Of a stretch of 64,000 nucleotides of DNA, positions 21,722 through 31,779 are shown in pieces. The notes under the pieces were generated by a model, which saw nothing but the letters and a program-made list of their open reading frames with translations, did not search any database and had not been told where the DNA came from. The translations under genes and the position numbers were made by a program. Source of the stretch: Aquatica leii (lineage: Eukaryota > Arthropoda > Insecta > Coleoptera > Lampyridae); NCBI GenBank assembly GCA_035610365.1, contig CM069435.1, forward strand, positions 81,191,389-81,255,388. The letters are read 5' to 3'. The stretch's first letter is position 1; each line of letters starts with the position of its first letter.

Positions 21722-22880
21722 ATGAGATGTCAAAAACTAGGTCACTTAAAGAATTTATGCAACAAGAGCCTTTGTTACGTAAAACGTGCAGGTAATTATT
21801 TAAACACGCCATGTTTACGTAAAACTAAAAGTGATGATGTTAAATGTGTCTTGTGCAATAGTAATCGCCCACCAAATTATAAAGGGTGCGTTACATACAA
21901 AGAGTTACAACAGAAAACATTTCCACTGCTCAGACCTAAATAGACAAAAGAGGTCCATTAATGTTAATACAGCCCGGCATCACTCACGCACAAATTGTTA
22001 GTTGTAAAGTTTATCAAACACAAGCGACAAACAACAAAATTCAACAACAAACTTTAATCAACTCAAGCAGCAAATCAAAGGCAGGAACTGAAACAGATAA
22101 TGAAGAATCTCGTCCAACAGAGAGCCACCATTGAAGCTTTTAACAACACTTGTTTTAAGCTCTAGTAATGGCTTAAACACTAAAAATTGCTGAATAAAAC
22201 GCCAACAGCTTACAACACGCGAATGAAGTTAAGTCATTTTTACACCTACATGATGTAGCTATTATGCTAATCTCAGAAACTCGATTTACTGAGAAACATT
22301 TCTTGAAGACTCATACCTATACCACCTATTTAACACTGGACCTGTATATAATTGACTACGTTAGTACTACTATTACCATAAAAAACTCAATAAAATATTT
22401 TGAAATTATCAATACAATGATGATCAGCTGCAAATTACGTTAGTTGTAGTTGAGGGCTGGGTTGAATCGTTGACTCTGCGACCAATTTATTGTTTACCAC
22501 GGCAAGCTATTGCACTAAGGATCGCAAACTGATGAAAACGATAACATCATTAAACCTAAATATTATATCTACCGAAGAACCGACCTACTGGTAAATGATG
22601 TCAATTGCCTAATCTCCTGGTTCATTTTATTATCAAAAGCATAAGCAGATACAGATTAAGTCTTGCATCGATCTTACCTCCTACCATTTTCTAGTTCTAC
22701 TGAATCTTAACTCGCAGCTTTGATACATAAAAAACCTCCATACTCAAACACTAACAGAGCTGATTAAAAATGTTTTGAAAACAAAATAAAATAAAACTTA
22801 CTGCTTGAAATCTTGTTACAAACGCAAGACGACCTACTAAATGCCACGAGAGATTTATGAATCATTAATGGTTTAAGAAT
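21722..22880 (+). pseudogene. Jockey-clade LINE: ORF1 zinc knuckles and endonuclease remnants
   Basis: The first 73 codons carry the gag-like CCHC region of Jockey ORF1: RCQKLGHLKNLCNKS, CYVKRAGNYLNTPCLRKTKS, then DDVKCVLCNSNRPPNYKGC and a PLLRPK ending. After broken frames, an apurinic-type endonuclease segment of ORF2 is visible (near 22190-22290: N-T-N-A-N-S-L-Q-H-A-N-E-V-K-S-F-L-H in one frame, LISETRF in another), followed by VEGWVESLTLRPIYCLPRQA (near 22450). Several stops and frameshifts separate these pieces and no RT core remains. A fragment of a Jockey-type RT tail lies on the same strand at 26560-26905, past an LTR insertion, and could be the distal part of the same copy. Confidence 0.72.
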
Positions 22881-23570
22881 TTAATTGCAAAAGAATGCCA
22901 TTTTCATTGTTCCAATTGCATTTTAATAAAGGCGTCGTAATTTATGGTTAAAAATAATTTAAGATAAAACTTTAATTAAAAAAAAACTACAATTTCTTAT
23001 GTGCTGCCTATTTTCCTCCGATTGTATTCTACAAGGTTTCTTATAGGAAGTTATGTCGTATTGCAATTCCACGTGGTAAGATTAACTATTTTGCTTCATA
23101 CATATAACTGTTTATTGTAAACACAAAAAGGAAAAAGTGTGGACTAATAAGGACACCTGTTTTTCAAGTTTTAACTGAACAACATTGCTTCAAAGAGTTG
23201 TCACTTTGCAGCAGCCTAGTTGGTGCGTATTTATATTATTTTTATTTGTATGTTTTTTAACTAACAATTTAAAAGGAGTTGGCAGAAAAATAACTGATTG
23301 TGAAAAGTTATTAAAAAGAAATTATTACACAGCAGAAAAAGATAATCCACTAAATAAATTTAAAATTAATCAAAAACAAAAAAAAATTTTAGGTGAAAAG
23401 TATATTCTTAAACTTGCAATAATTTATGGTATCTAAGCTAATAGAATGAACTTATTTAATAAATATTCTACATTTTCTAATACAAAATGTGTATTTCCTT
23501 TATGTTTTTATGTGTAAGAATATGATTTTTAGTAAATAAATTGTATTTTAAGTGAAATTAGTTTTGTTAT
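22881..23570. other. Unassigned; one uncharacterised open frame
   Basis: An open frame at 23185-23436 (FILFLFVCFLTNNLKGVGRK then a Lys-rich tail) has a hydrophobic stretch, but its composition follows the local AT bias and it has no recognisable family. I do not call it a gene. Confidence 0.3.
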
Positions 23571-23574
23571 ATAT

Positions 23575-25509
23575 TGTAACCGTTTAAAATAAATGATTAG
23601 TTGTTTGATTATTTTCGTGACCCGGTATTTGAATTGACGTTATTCATTTCATGTATTTTGGATTTGTTTTGTTGATTTTAGATTGATTTTAATAAGTTAT
23701 TTTACATTTTTAAATTCAAAGTCATAATTCAAAATTGTAGATAAAATTTTGTATTGTGTTACGATGTGAATCATCTGTATTCTGCGATTGTGTTTATTTA
23801 ACAATTTCTTTGTTCGATCAAAATTCCAATGGTAATTTATGTTTCCCTTCTGAGACATAATTGTGATTAAAGATATTTTAGCAGTTTGCTTATTTTTAAG
23901 TTTGTTTAAAAGTTCTTTGTTTTAAGTGCATTCTCGGAGCAGTCGTACTTGGTTTCTTTGTGTGAGTTCAATCAAATAACGTGGGAGTTAAGTTATTATT
24001 TTAATTTATTAGACAGTTTTAGGATTCAAGTCTAAACAACTAATCTTTCTGATAGTAATGGAGTATATTTTGTCAATTTGACAGTTTACGCAGAAACTTA
24101 CACCATGGCAGTACACTACGTTTGTGACGTTATTTGATCTGTTTGCATCTTTTTTGCTCTTTTCGATGAGATTGTTTTCTTTCATGAAGTTTCGAACACA
24201 GCCATTGGGGAAATGGTAGACGAATAAGCTTATATATAAGTGATTTTGGTGGAGAAAAGAGAGCCCAGTCGGTTAACAGTCGTCAAAATGCTTTAATAAG
24301 ATAGTTCGTTAGTTGGTTTTGGGGTGGTCAACTAATCCCCTTGAGAGAAAGTAACGCGGCGGAAACCGGCCAAAAACGTGAATTTTTAGTGCAGTTAATG
24401 GCGTTTTGTTTCTTCTAATTTGCAGACTCTACGGCTTTTAAGACAATGTCACGCGCTTGCAGTTTTTATTTTACGTAGTGTAGAACCGTGTTTGTCGAGT
24501 AGTACGACGCGGTTATATCTTTGCCTTGGTGGCGGTTATTGAGAACCTTCCGATGGTAGATAGTCCTCTGGGGAACCTTTCGTTTCTTCTTGATTACATC
24601 TAGCAACCCAAGATCAACCACAAGTTCTTTCCTGGATTTACGACGATGACTATTTAAGGAATTTATTTTGTACCGATTACTTAAAGTTCGTGAATTTTAT
24701 TTACGCGTTTAAGTGTCTTAAAAGCTTTGGTTTTTTTAAGAAAAATGTGTGTTGCGAATTAACGATTTTATCGGTAATGTAGTTAATAATTGATTATTGT
24801 CCGTATTTGTCGAAACTATGTGACATAATCCGGTGTTAAAAATTTGTTTGACGTTAACCGGAAAATTTTACTATTAAAGTTTTCATCCTGGTTTTATAAT
24901 AAATGAATTTGTTTCATTTTATATTTAAGTAATCTCTATGTAATGCGCACACGGCCGTGCATTAAGTAATTAAGATTTACTAGTGTTCTTATGTGTTTAA
25001 TTTCTTTAAATTTTTGGTTGTTATTTCAATTAACTTTAATTTTTGTTTTTAATTTTATTTTGGTTTTAACTTTCATGTTTACTTACATTTTTTTGTTTTG
25101 TTAATTTTGTTAACTTGCGTTAATTTCAATAGCTTTATTTTGTTTTGAGTGTGCAAATAAATGTTAAATAGTTAAATTGTAAATAAGCTTTTACTTTCGT
25201 CGGCTTCCGCGTTATGTAAAATTTAAGTTCATTTAAGATATTAGTGAGATACACTCTATTAAGGTAAGTCCATTTAGAGTGTATCTTTTAGAAGCGGGCT
25301 TGTGGTTGGTAAGGGTCAGAAGTTCATTGAGCTTTACTCCTTTCTGGCGCCCTTTAATTTGACTTCTTGATTTTGTTTTCGTTCAAGTTTTCCAAAACAA
25401 TCACGAAATTTTGAATATAACCCACCCCGTTTTCACTGAGCACCGGCATAACACGTTTATGTTACTTTGGTTTAGGCAAGTGTCATTGTTTCATTTTTTG
25501 CACGTAACA
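23575..25509 (+). mobile_element. Solo LTR, 1.94 kb, of an LTR retrotransposon
   Basis: It starts TGTAACCGTTT and ends GCACGTAACA, with ATAT repeated on both sides (23571-23574 and 25510-25513), a typical 4-bp target duplication. A diverged inverted copy of the same length lies at 49384-51325. No internal coding region is attached, so this is a solo LTR fossil left by recombination. A 4-bp duplication suggests a Ty3/Gypsy-like family with unusually long LTRs. An AATAAA lies near 25160. Divergence from the second copy implies considerable age. Confidence 0.8.
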
Positions 25510-26007
25510 ATATGAAAACTACTACTAAAACTAAAAAAAAAATATGAAATTTGCATTTATAGGTATTATATTACATACATAAATTTATTGTAAAAGTGTA
25601 GTTGTCGGTTGTAGTAATACATTGTAACTGTTTTTTTAACATGTAGCGACGCATTGTGACGTTTACTCTCGACGGACAACGGTATCTGAAATAGAAAAGT
25701 CAAGGGACGGTACGGTTCTTAGGCGCCAGATTTATTAAAGGTTCGACGGTGTGGTCTGGGTAATTGTATGGATTTAAACGGTTCTAAAACCAGAGCTAGA
25801 CGACGATAAATAAAAGTCAGCAGTAAACAAAACAACTTTATTTTACACTCTTAGGCAACGGTAGCGGAACGGTAAATGGTGAGCTAATTGAAACAAAACG
25901 TAAACGGCGGAGATGATAACCAAGCAACGAAGGCGACCAAGCAAGCGTGCTGTAACGGTAGTAACGTCCATCAGACCGGTGGAAAGGACTAATTTGGGAT
26001 GGGACTT
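25510..26007. other. Unassigned, moderately GC-richer sequence
   Basis: It contains a run of CGACGG- and ACGGTA-type words (25660-25990) unlike the AT-rich background. It leads into the 110-bp tandem repeat. No gene family is recognised. Confidence 0.35.
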
Positions 26008-26300
26008 GGTGTTGACGGCGTATTACGTAGGCCAAAGCCCGACACTACGAATACGACGCTCGGTAAGGAATAGAGTAGACCAAGTAACCGTGCAAAAATT
26101 TCTCAACACATTAGCTAGACCTCCTGTAACGGAGTATTACGCAGGCTAAAGCCCGACACTTCAAATACGACGCCCAGTAAGGAATAGAATGGTAGCTTTA
26201 CGAAAATCTCTCAACACGTTATCTAGACCTGGTGTTGACGGCATATTATGCAGGCCAAAGCCCGACTTTACCAATACGATGCCTAGTACGAAAGAATAAA
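26008..26300. repeat. Tandem repeat, about 110-bp unit, three copies
   Basis: TATTACGTAGGCCAAAGCCC begins at 26021, its variant TATTACGCAGGCTAAAGCCC at 26135 and TATTATGCAGGCCAAAGCCC at 26244, giving periods of 114 and 109. Each unit continues CGAC..TACGA.GC..AGTA. and contains TCTCAACAC and CTAGACCT. Plus-strand frames such as LTAYYVGQSPTLRIRRSVRN repeat with the unit and are not evidence of a gene. Confidence 0.8.
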
Positions 26301-26559
26301 TATGAGGTAAAGAAGAAGAAGAACAGAAAAGAGATTCAGTATTTAAAAAGACCTACCTATTGTATTCTGCAAGCGGCTCTCGGACTGGAACTTGAATCTC
26401 AATTTAAACTGAGCTCCAACTGGAACTACCGTTTTGTTGTTGCGTTCCCAGTGTAAAGAAAGAGAAGCAACTTTAAACTGGAAAAACATGCGCTCTAATC
26501 CTTGCTCGTTAATCTGGCGAAACTTTCTTTGTTAAGTAATTTACAACATAAAAACGGAT

Positions 26560-26905
26560 ACTTATATAAACAATTCTAATTTTAACCCCAACATAACATC
26601 TCAACAGTTACAAACTAATTTTAGCCAACTGCAAATTTGGTTTTAAAATCGGCTAGTTAAAACCAACAAATCAAAATCCACTTTTATAACTTTTACAATG
26701 AGAGAAACCTGCCCTGTGGTTTTTCTCAACAGCCAACAACAACAAAACCCAGTAAAATACTTACGATTCCATTTTGACTCACGTTCCACTTGCAAACAAC
26801 ATATCTACACCCAACAAAGACAATTAGAACTTAAATATAGTGAAATGTACCGGTTGCTAGGTTGCAATCTTGGAATTAGTTTGGTCAGTGAAATGGTTTA
26901 AGGTA
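26560..26905 (+). pseudogene. Jockey-clade LINE reverse transcriptase tail fragment
   Basis: Frames read LQTNFSQLQIWF, a stop, RLVKTNKSKSTFITFTMRET, and from 26698 CPVVFLNSQQQQNPVKYLRF then HFDSRSTCKQHIYTQQRQLE. The series 'W...VNKSKS.HITFT..R..CP.V.LN......VKYLG..LD.RLTWK.HI' is the thumb and connection region of Jockey-type LINE RTs. The frame ends at a stop near 26899, and the segment just before the R1-clade element has diverged. It lacks the catalytic palm. Confidence 0.75.
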
Positions 26906-27019
26906 CTCTAATCTTTTTGCTATCACGCAATAACAAATGCCTTAAAAGCAACTCTTTTCTTAGAGTTCAAAAAACTGTCAGTTTGGCGTTAGTTGTAAAG
27001 GCCGCCAAATCTGATGGAA

Positions 27020-27673
27020 GTTGTTGACCCATTTGCTTGCTTCCAGTATTGGAGACGGTGTTTGAGACTATGATAGGAGAAAGACTAAATATGTGGTTAA
27101 AAGCCAAAAGTAAAGTAAACCAAAACCAATTCAAAAAAAGCAAGCCTACTTTAAACACTATCGGGCTGGTTTTCGAAATTTCCGACAAGATAAAAGAGGT
27201 GATTCAGCGGAACCAAAGTTGCGTTTTTGTTGGATATCAGGAACGCGTTTAACAGCATGCCATATTTGGGCATCGTCAAGGCTGTGGAAAACAACTGGGC
27301 ACCGGGGTACCTAAGGAACATGGTAAAGAACTACTTTAGAAACACTCTGCATGTCAGAAAAAGCAGTCAAATACAAGTCACGGCTAGGATTCTACAAAGG
27401 TCGATTTTAGAGCCGATTTTGTGGAACATCTGTTGCGACGGGGTGATGGAGTTGACGATTCCGGGTGGAGTCACGCTGTTGGATTATGCGGACAACCTGG
27501 CGGCGGTAATGGAAGAAAAAACCGCTATATTGGTAAACAGCAGGACGGAGAAGACTGTTTTGAGAATCAAAAATTGGCATGTGAACCACGATCTGAATAA
27601 AACCGTATGATAAAACCAAAATAGTAATTCTAATCGGACCCAGAAAAATAAAAAACTTCTGTATAAATCGTGA
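27020..27673 (+). pseudogene. R1-clade reverse transcriptase, palm domain
   Basis: YRPICLL-like residues are degraded at the start; LPVLETVFETMIGERLNMWL follows, then KVNQNQFKKSKPTLNTIGLV. A frameshift near 27235 leads to LLDIRNAFNSMPYLGIVKAV (first catalytic Asp in LDIRNAFNS), APGYLRNMVKNYFRNTLHVR and LQRSILEPILWNICCDGVME. The active-site box reads LLDYADNLAAV, so the usual YADD is YADN, which removes a metal-binding Asp. NSRTEKTVLRIKNWHVNHDL then matches the R1 thumb. The order and wording of these blocks are typical of R1-clade LINEs of arthropods. A few frame breaks plus the active-site change make it inactive. Confidence 0.85.
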
Positions 27674-29036
27674 GGTATTGTAACCGTTTCATTTAAATAA
27701 TTTATCTGTCTCATTTTATTTCTTGTCTGTTTTATTAAATATGATGATTCATTAAAAATATTGAACAATCACTTAAATCTATTCAGTTTGGAATCTTTAA
27801 ATTTCATGATTCTATTATCATCACTAGATTCTTGGTTGTGCATGGATGTTTCAATTTTATATATAAAATAGAAATTTGGATTTATTCGAAGCATCCTTTT
27901 GTAAATCGGTGAGTTGGTCATTGGTGATGTAAATTCAAGTTTGGGGACCCAATTCACTGTCTTGAATATTGGGAATATAACTGCATTTTCAAGTTTCTAT
28001 GAATAAATAAACCACCCACCATCTTTTGGTAAGAATCGAATTATCTCTGATAACAACATTAACGCTATGTCTTTTTACGTTTCTGTTCGTGTTATCGTGT
28101 TATAAATATTTACTTCTGCTAGATTGCATTTTTAACATCGCAAGACGTGTCCACCAAGGTGTGTCCGTCAAGAAAGCATACCATTACCTGAAGAATCGAT
28201 TTGAAGTAATGATTCTTGCCTCTATCGCCTGGCAAGCCACAAATTTCATAAAAAAGGTTTTGTTTCAGATTGTAACCAAGGTCAAAGATATATTTTGTTA
28301 CCTAAAATTAAACGGTGAACAACACTAAAACTATTTAAACCTTTAGAAGGTTAAGTTATGTTATAAATATAAATGAGCGTATCCTTCTTATTGTAAAGTT
28401 ATTAGTTACCAAATGTTGCTTAGTTGTTTCCTTTTTTTCTTATTCTTTATATCCCACCCCTTTACTTTGCAATTGTATATTTATTTTAAATACTATTGTT
28501 ACCGTTACTACTGTCATTGCTATTGTCACTTGCGTTAGGATTAGTGTCTCAATTAACGCTAACGGGAATGTGTGATGGATATCACTCAAAACCGTAGTCG
28601 CAAAGAGTAATTTTATTCATGTTAATTAGTTTTGGAAGGTGATGCGGGTGAAATCAACTAACATTGCTACTGTATTTATTTTTGAGTTGCGTATATTAGA
28701 GGGTCTTTTTATATTACTATTAATGATTTTAATATTACCACTAAAGAATTACCTTTTGGTATTTATCTATTTGGTTTGTTATCCGCAGTATTCGTTTCCA
28801 TAAGTATAACTTTTAAGTTTATTTTCAGAGCTCTTACTTTTTTTTCCTCTGTAATTTAGTTTTTTTGTTTCTAATTAGCGCTACTACTGTTTGGGGATTT
28901 ATCCTTCCAAGGTTCATTATTATTATTTCTTTGTTATACGTTGAATATAACTTTTTTTGTCTTTTTCTCTTCGTGGCAATAAATACGGTTTTTTTTAATT
29001 TAATTTTTTTTTCTCTTCCTTTTCTTGTCGGGGAAA
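27674..29036. mobile_element. 1.36-kb insertion of unknown type inside the R1 LINE
   Basis: CGTGA occurs at 27669-27673 and again at 29037-29041. Removing what lies between brings the R1 reading into register (IVIVPRRVDQTEY), so the pentamer looks like a target duplication. The insert begins GGTATTGTAACC and ends CTTGTCGGGGAAA, with no obvious inverted termini. An open frame at 28026-28328 (LLLLDCIFNIARRVHQGVSV and a following Lys/Phe-rich tail) is the only protein-like stretch, and I do not recognise it. Confidence 0.6.
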
Positions 29037-29041
29037 CGTGA

Positions 29042-29700
29042 TAGTACCTAGGCGTGTAGATCAAACCGAGTACGTAAGACGTGCATGCGAGAAAGAGGAA
29101 ACATCCGCGAGGAGTTTGGTTCAACTCATGCCAAGCGTGGGAAGACCAAGCTCCAAACTGAGAAGAATGTATGTGTATGTGGTACGCTCCGTTCTACCGT
29201 ATGAGGCCTTTGTATGGGAATGATTGCGGCTTATAGGACGGTATCTACGGAAGCCATCTTGGTGGTAGCCAAGATACCGCTTATTAGGGAAAGTATTAGA
29301 GAAAGGGTGATAGATTTTGGCTATCAACCATCTGCGGATATGTTGATGGAAGAGTGGCAGGATAGATAAGACAGAGCAAGCGTTGGCAGATAAGCTTGAT
29401 GAGTGGGTGAAATGTGGTTTTTCGGGGTTGAACTACTACGGGGTCTAATTTCTGACGGGTCACGGAAGTTTTAACTCCTATCTTAAACGAAAAGAGAGAA
29501 ATACATATACTGCGACGCGCAAGCGGATGACGCAAAACACGTCTTAGAGTGCCGAAGATGAGAGAAAGTCTAATTGGAAACTAAACTAAAGGAAAGATTG
29601 AACGTGGACTATTTTAAGACATTCATAAGGGAAAGTTAATGGGAAAAATCTGTGAAAGGATTTCTGAAATTATAAAAAAGAAAGTAGAAGACGAAGAAGG
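29042..29700 (+). pseudogene. R1-clade LINE C-terminal domain
   Basis: The frame resumes IVPRRVDQTEYVRRACEKEE and TSARSLVQLMPSVGRPSSKL, then RRMYVYVVRSVLPYEAFVWE, matching the R1 segment 'GPSSKLRRMYSNVVRSVLLYGAPVW'. After breaks, LADKLDEWVKCGFSGLNYYG, LTGHGSFNSYLKRKEKYIYC and DDAKHVLECRRWEK follow. This is the gag-knuckle-like C-terminus with the conserved 'F.LTGHG.F..YL.R......C..C....D...H.L..C' pattern. Several stops are present. The tail continues to an A-rich end near 29985. Confidence 0.82.
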
Positions 29701-29985
29701 TGGATGGAAGTGTAGGGTAAAAGTTGTGTAAATGAGGCCTTCTTTACTCGAAGTAATACTCGAAAGGGTCTACCGGGTAAGAAAAAAAGGCAAGAACTCT
29801 GGTGGTATGTGCCAAAATGCCTATAAAGGTTTTTCACATCCTGTACTATAATCAAACGGCTGTTTATTACAGGGTAATTGAAGGAAATTGCTAGCAAAAC
29901 AATAACCCACAAGTCACGTAAACTTATAATGCTGTTTATTGTATGACAGATTGTAAATAAAAAATAATTTAAAAAAAATGGCTTT

Positions 29986-31779
29986 CTGAAGATGTATTTT
30001 TTTTTCTATTCTAACTTGTTACTGAAACATTTTGAATTGTGTTTCTTTCTTTTTAGTTTCTGATCATACAATGTTTTACTAGTGCTTTTAAGAATGTATT
30101 TATTTTTATTCTACTTTATATTGTTCTATAAAAAAACAAATTATTGAATTATTGCACAAAATTAATACTTTAGCAAATAATAATTTAGTTAAACTACCAT
30201 TATGTACCTTTATCGTACAATTGCATTTATGACAATATTAATTTCTTTGTTTTTTGTAATTGTTTACTTGTTTTTAAAGATTTTCAGTTATATAATTTAT
30301 TGCCTTAATAAATGGGTTGTAAATGAAACAAAGACTAAGGGTTTGTACGGGTTAAGGAGCGTTTAAGTAAATGTATTACGAAATAGGCATAAAGTAAAGT
30401 TTACTTGAAAATAATGAGTTGTAAATGCAATCAAAAACAAGTTAGTGGCAAACAAAATATATAAATCATAACGTTAACAAACAAACCGTAACGTAAATCA
30501 GAAGAATTGCTTTCGTTCACGGTAAAGTGAATACCTGCTTCGAGCAGACAATATTTCATATCAGATACTGTATGCGACAGAAGAATAACCCGACCTTTTA
30601 TGTAACAATCTAACAACCACTCCAATTCGCATAGACTGTCTGCATTTTTATACAAAATCTATAAAAGGCACGCTTTATGGTCGTTTAAAGAAATACAACG
30701 ATTGTCCCCGACATATCTTTTCAATAGGCGTCAATTATCAACAAGACGATCGATAATATTCATTACTTTCTGGACTCTAGCGAACCCTTATATTGAGACG
30801 TGTAAACTGATCGTTATTGACTCTTGACCAAACCCGCCTTCTACCACATTTCGTTTCTTCCCTAGTTATTCGTCCAAGTACTTTATACACCCGGAACAGT
30901 ATATGAAGGCATTAAACTGTCTAGAATTGGTCGTCTTGCGTGTTTTTTACGTTTTATTGACTTTTATTGGAAACTTATTTTATTTTCATCAAAATTGCAA
31001 ATATCATTTATGCGACTGGTATAAAAATGTCGTTGAAAATCACCACACAGCCAAATAAAGTACATAATGTGTTAATATACACTTCTTTCTGATATTTGAA
31101 TAAAACCAATAGTATTTTAAATTATATTGTAAGTACATACATTAAACGTAAAAAACATAAATAAAACATTAAAGTTTTTTAGGTTTGATATAATTTGTAA
31201 TTTTGTGCGTGGTCATTGATGTTTTAAACGCTGCGATATTATATTATTAATTATTATAAAAATTATTCAAAGTCTAAAAAATTAAATAAATAGTTAAAAT
31301 ACTTTTCACATTTGTGGTTGTGAAATAGAATAACCAACTAATACTTTGATATTTTTTTAGGTTTTAGTTAACACATATGGCAATAATATCTATAAGGTTG
31401 TCATAACTTTTTCAAATTACTAATCTTGTTAGTTTAATTACTATTATAATTCGATATTAATGGACTGTAATTCAGTTTTATAAACGGAGTTACACTTATG
31501 TATTTGATTTATTTATTTTTCGTTTCATAATTCCAAAAACATAATATTGTTGTATAAGATAAAGCGTACCTCTACTGCTTGAATGAATCAAAAATTAAAA
31601 TTGTACATGTACAGATTTCCTTGCGCACGCTATAATCATAAAAATGCAACCCCACCTTGAAAACAACACGTTTTCAAACAAAACAAGCAAATAACAAATA
31701 AACAACATTCATAAAATATCAAACACATGGTTATAATGTTTTTAACATCTAAACATAATAAACATAAACCATTGACACT
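29986..31779. other. Non-coding stretch; one unrecognised minus-strand frame
   Basis: Mostly AT-rich. Around 30430-30930 the composition is less biased, and a minus-strand frame reads ADSLCELEWLLDCYIKGRVI then LLSHTVSDMKYCLLEAGIHF. It lacks an ATG at its head and I cannot assign a family. It may be an exon or a transposon scrap. Confidence 0.3.

Larger units (their letters stand above)
27020..29985 (+). mobile_element. R1-clade LINE, 5'-truncated and split by an insertion
   Basis: R1-type reverse transcriptase sequence at 27020-27673 and the matching C-terminal part at 29042-29700 lie on the plus strand, separated by a 1363-bp insert. A 3' untranslated region runs to an A-rich end near 29985. 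The 5' half (ORF1 and endonuclease) is absent, as is common for target-primed copies. Confidence 0.8.

Noticed and set aside
23185-23436. 83-codon frame with a hydrophobic stretch
   Set aside because: It shows Lys/Asn/Phe bias typical of AT-rich DNA, no family match and no support from splice sites or neighbours.
25350-25365. TGGCGCCC as a primer-binding site next to an LTR
   Set aside because: The word also occurs in the 49384-51325 copy (near 49560), but similarity between the two copies continues past it to a shared TG...CA end, so it lies inside the LTR rather than after it.
25838-26456. Open frames LTAYYVGQSPTLRIRR as a protein
   Set aside because: The frame repeats with the 110-bp tandem unit on one strand and is also open on the other, as expected for a GC-richer tandem repeat.
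27675-28790. TGTAACC start and CAGTAT downstream as an LTR with GTAT duplication
   Set aside because: R1 sequence does not resume at 28790, whereas it does at 29042 after CGTGA, so the LTR reading is a coincidence.
30431-30655. Minus-strand frame ADSLCELEWLLDCYIKGRVI as a gene
   Set aside because: It is protein-like in parts but has no ATG at its head, no recognised family and no second exon; left as unassigned.
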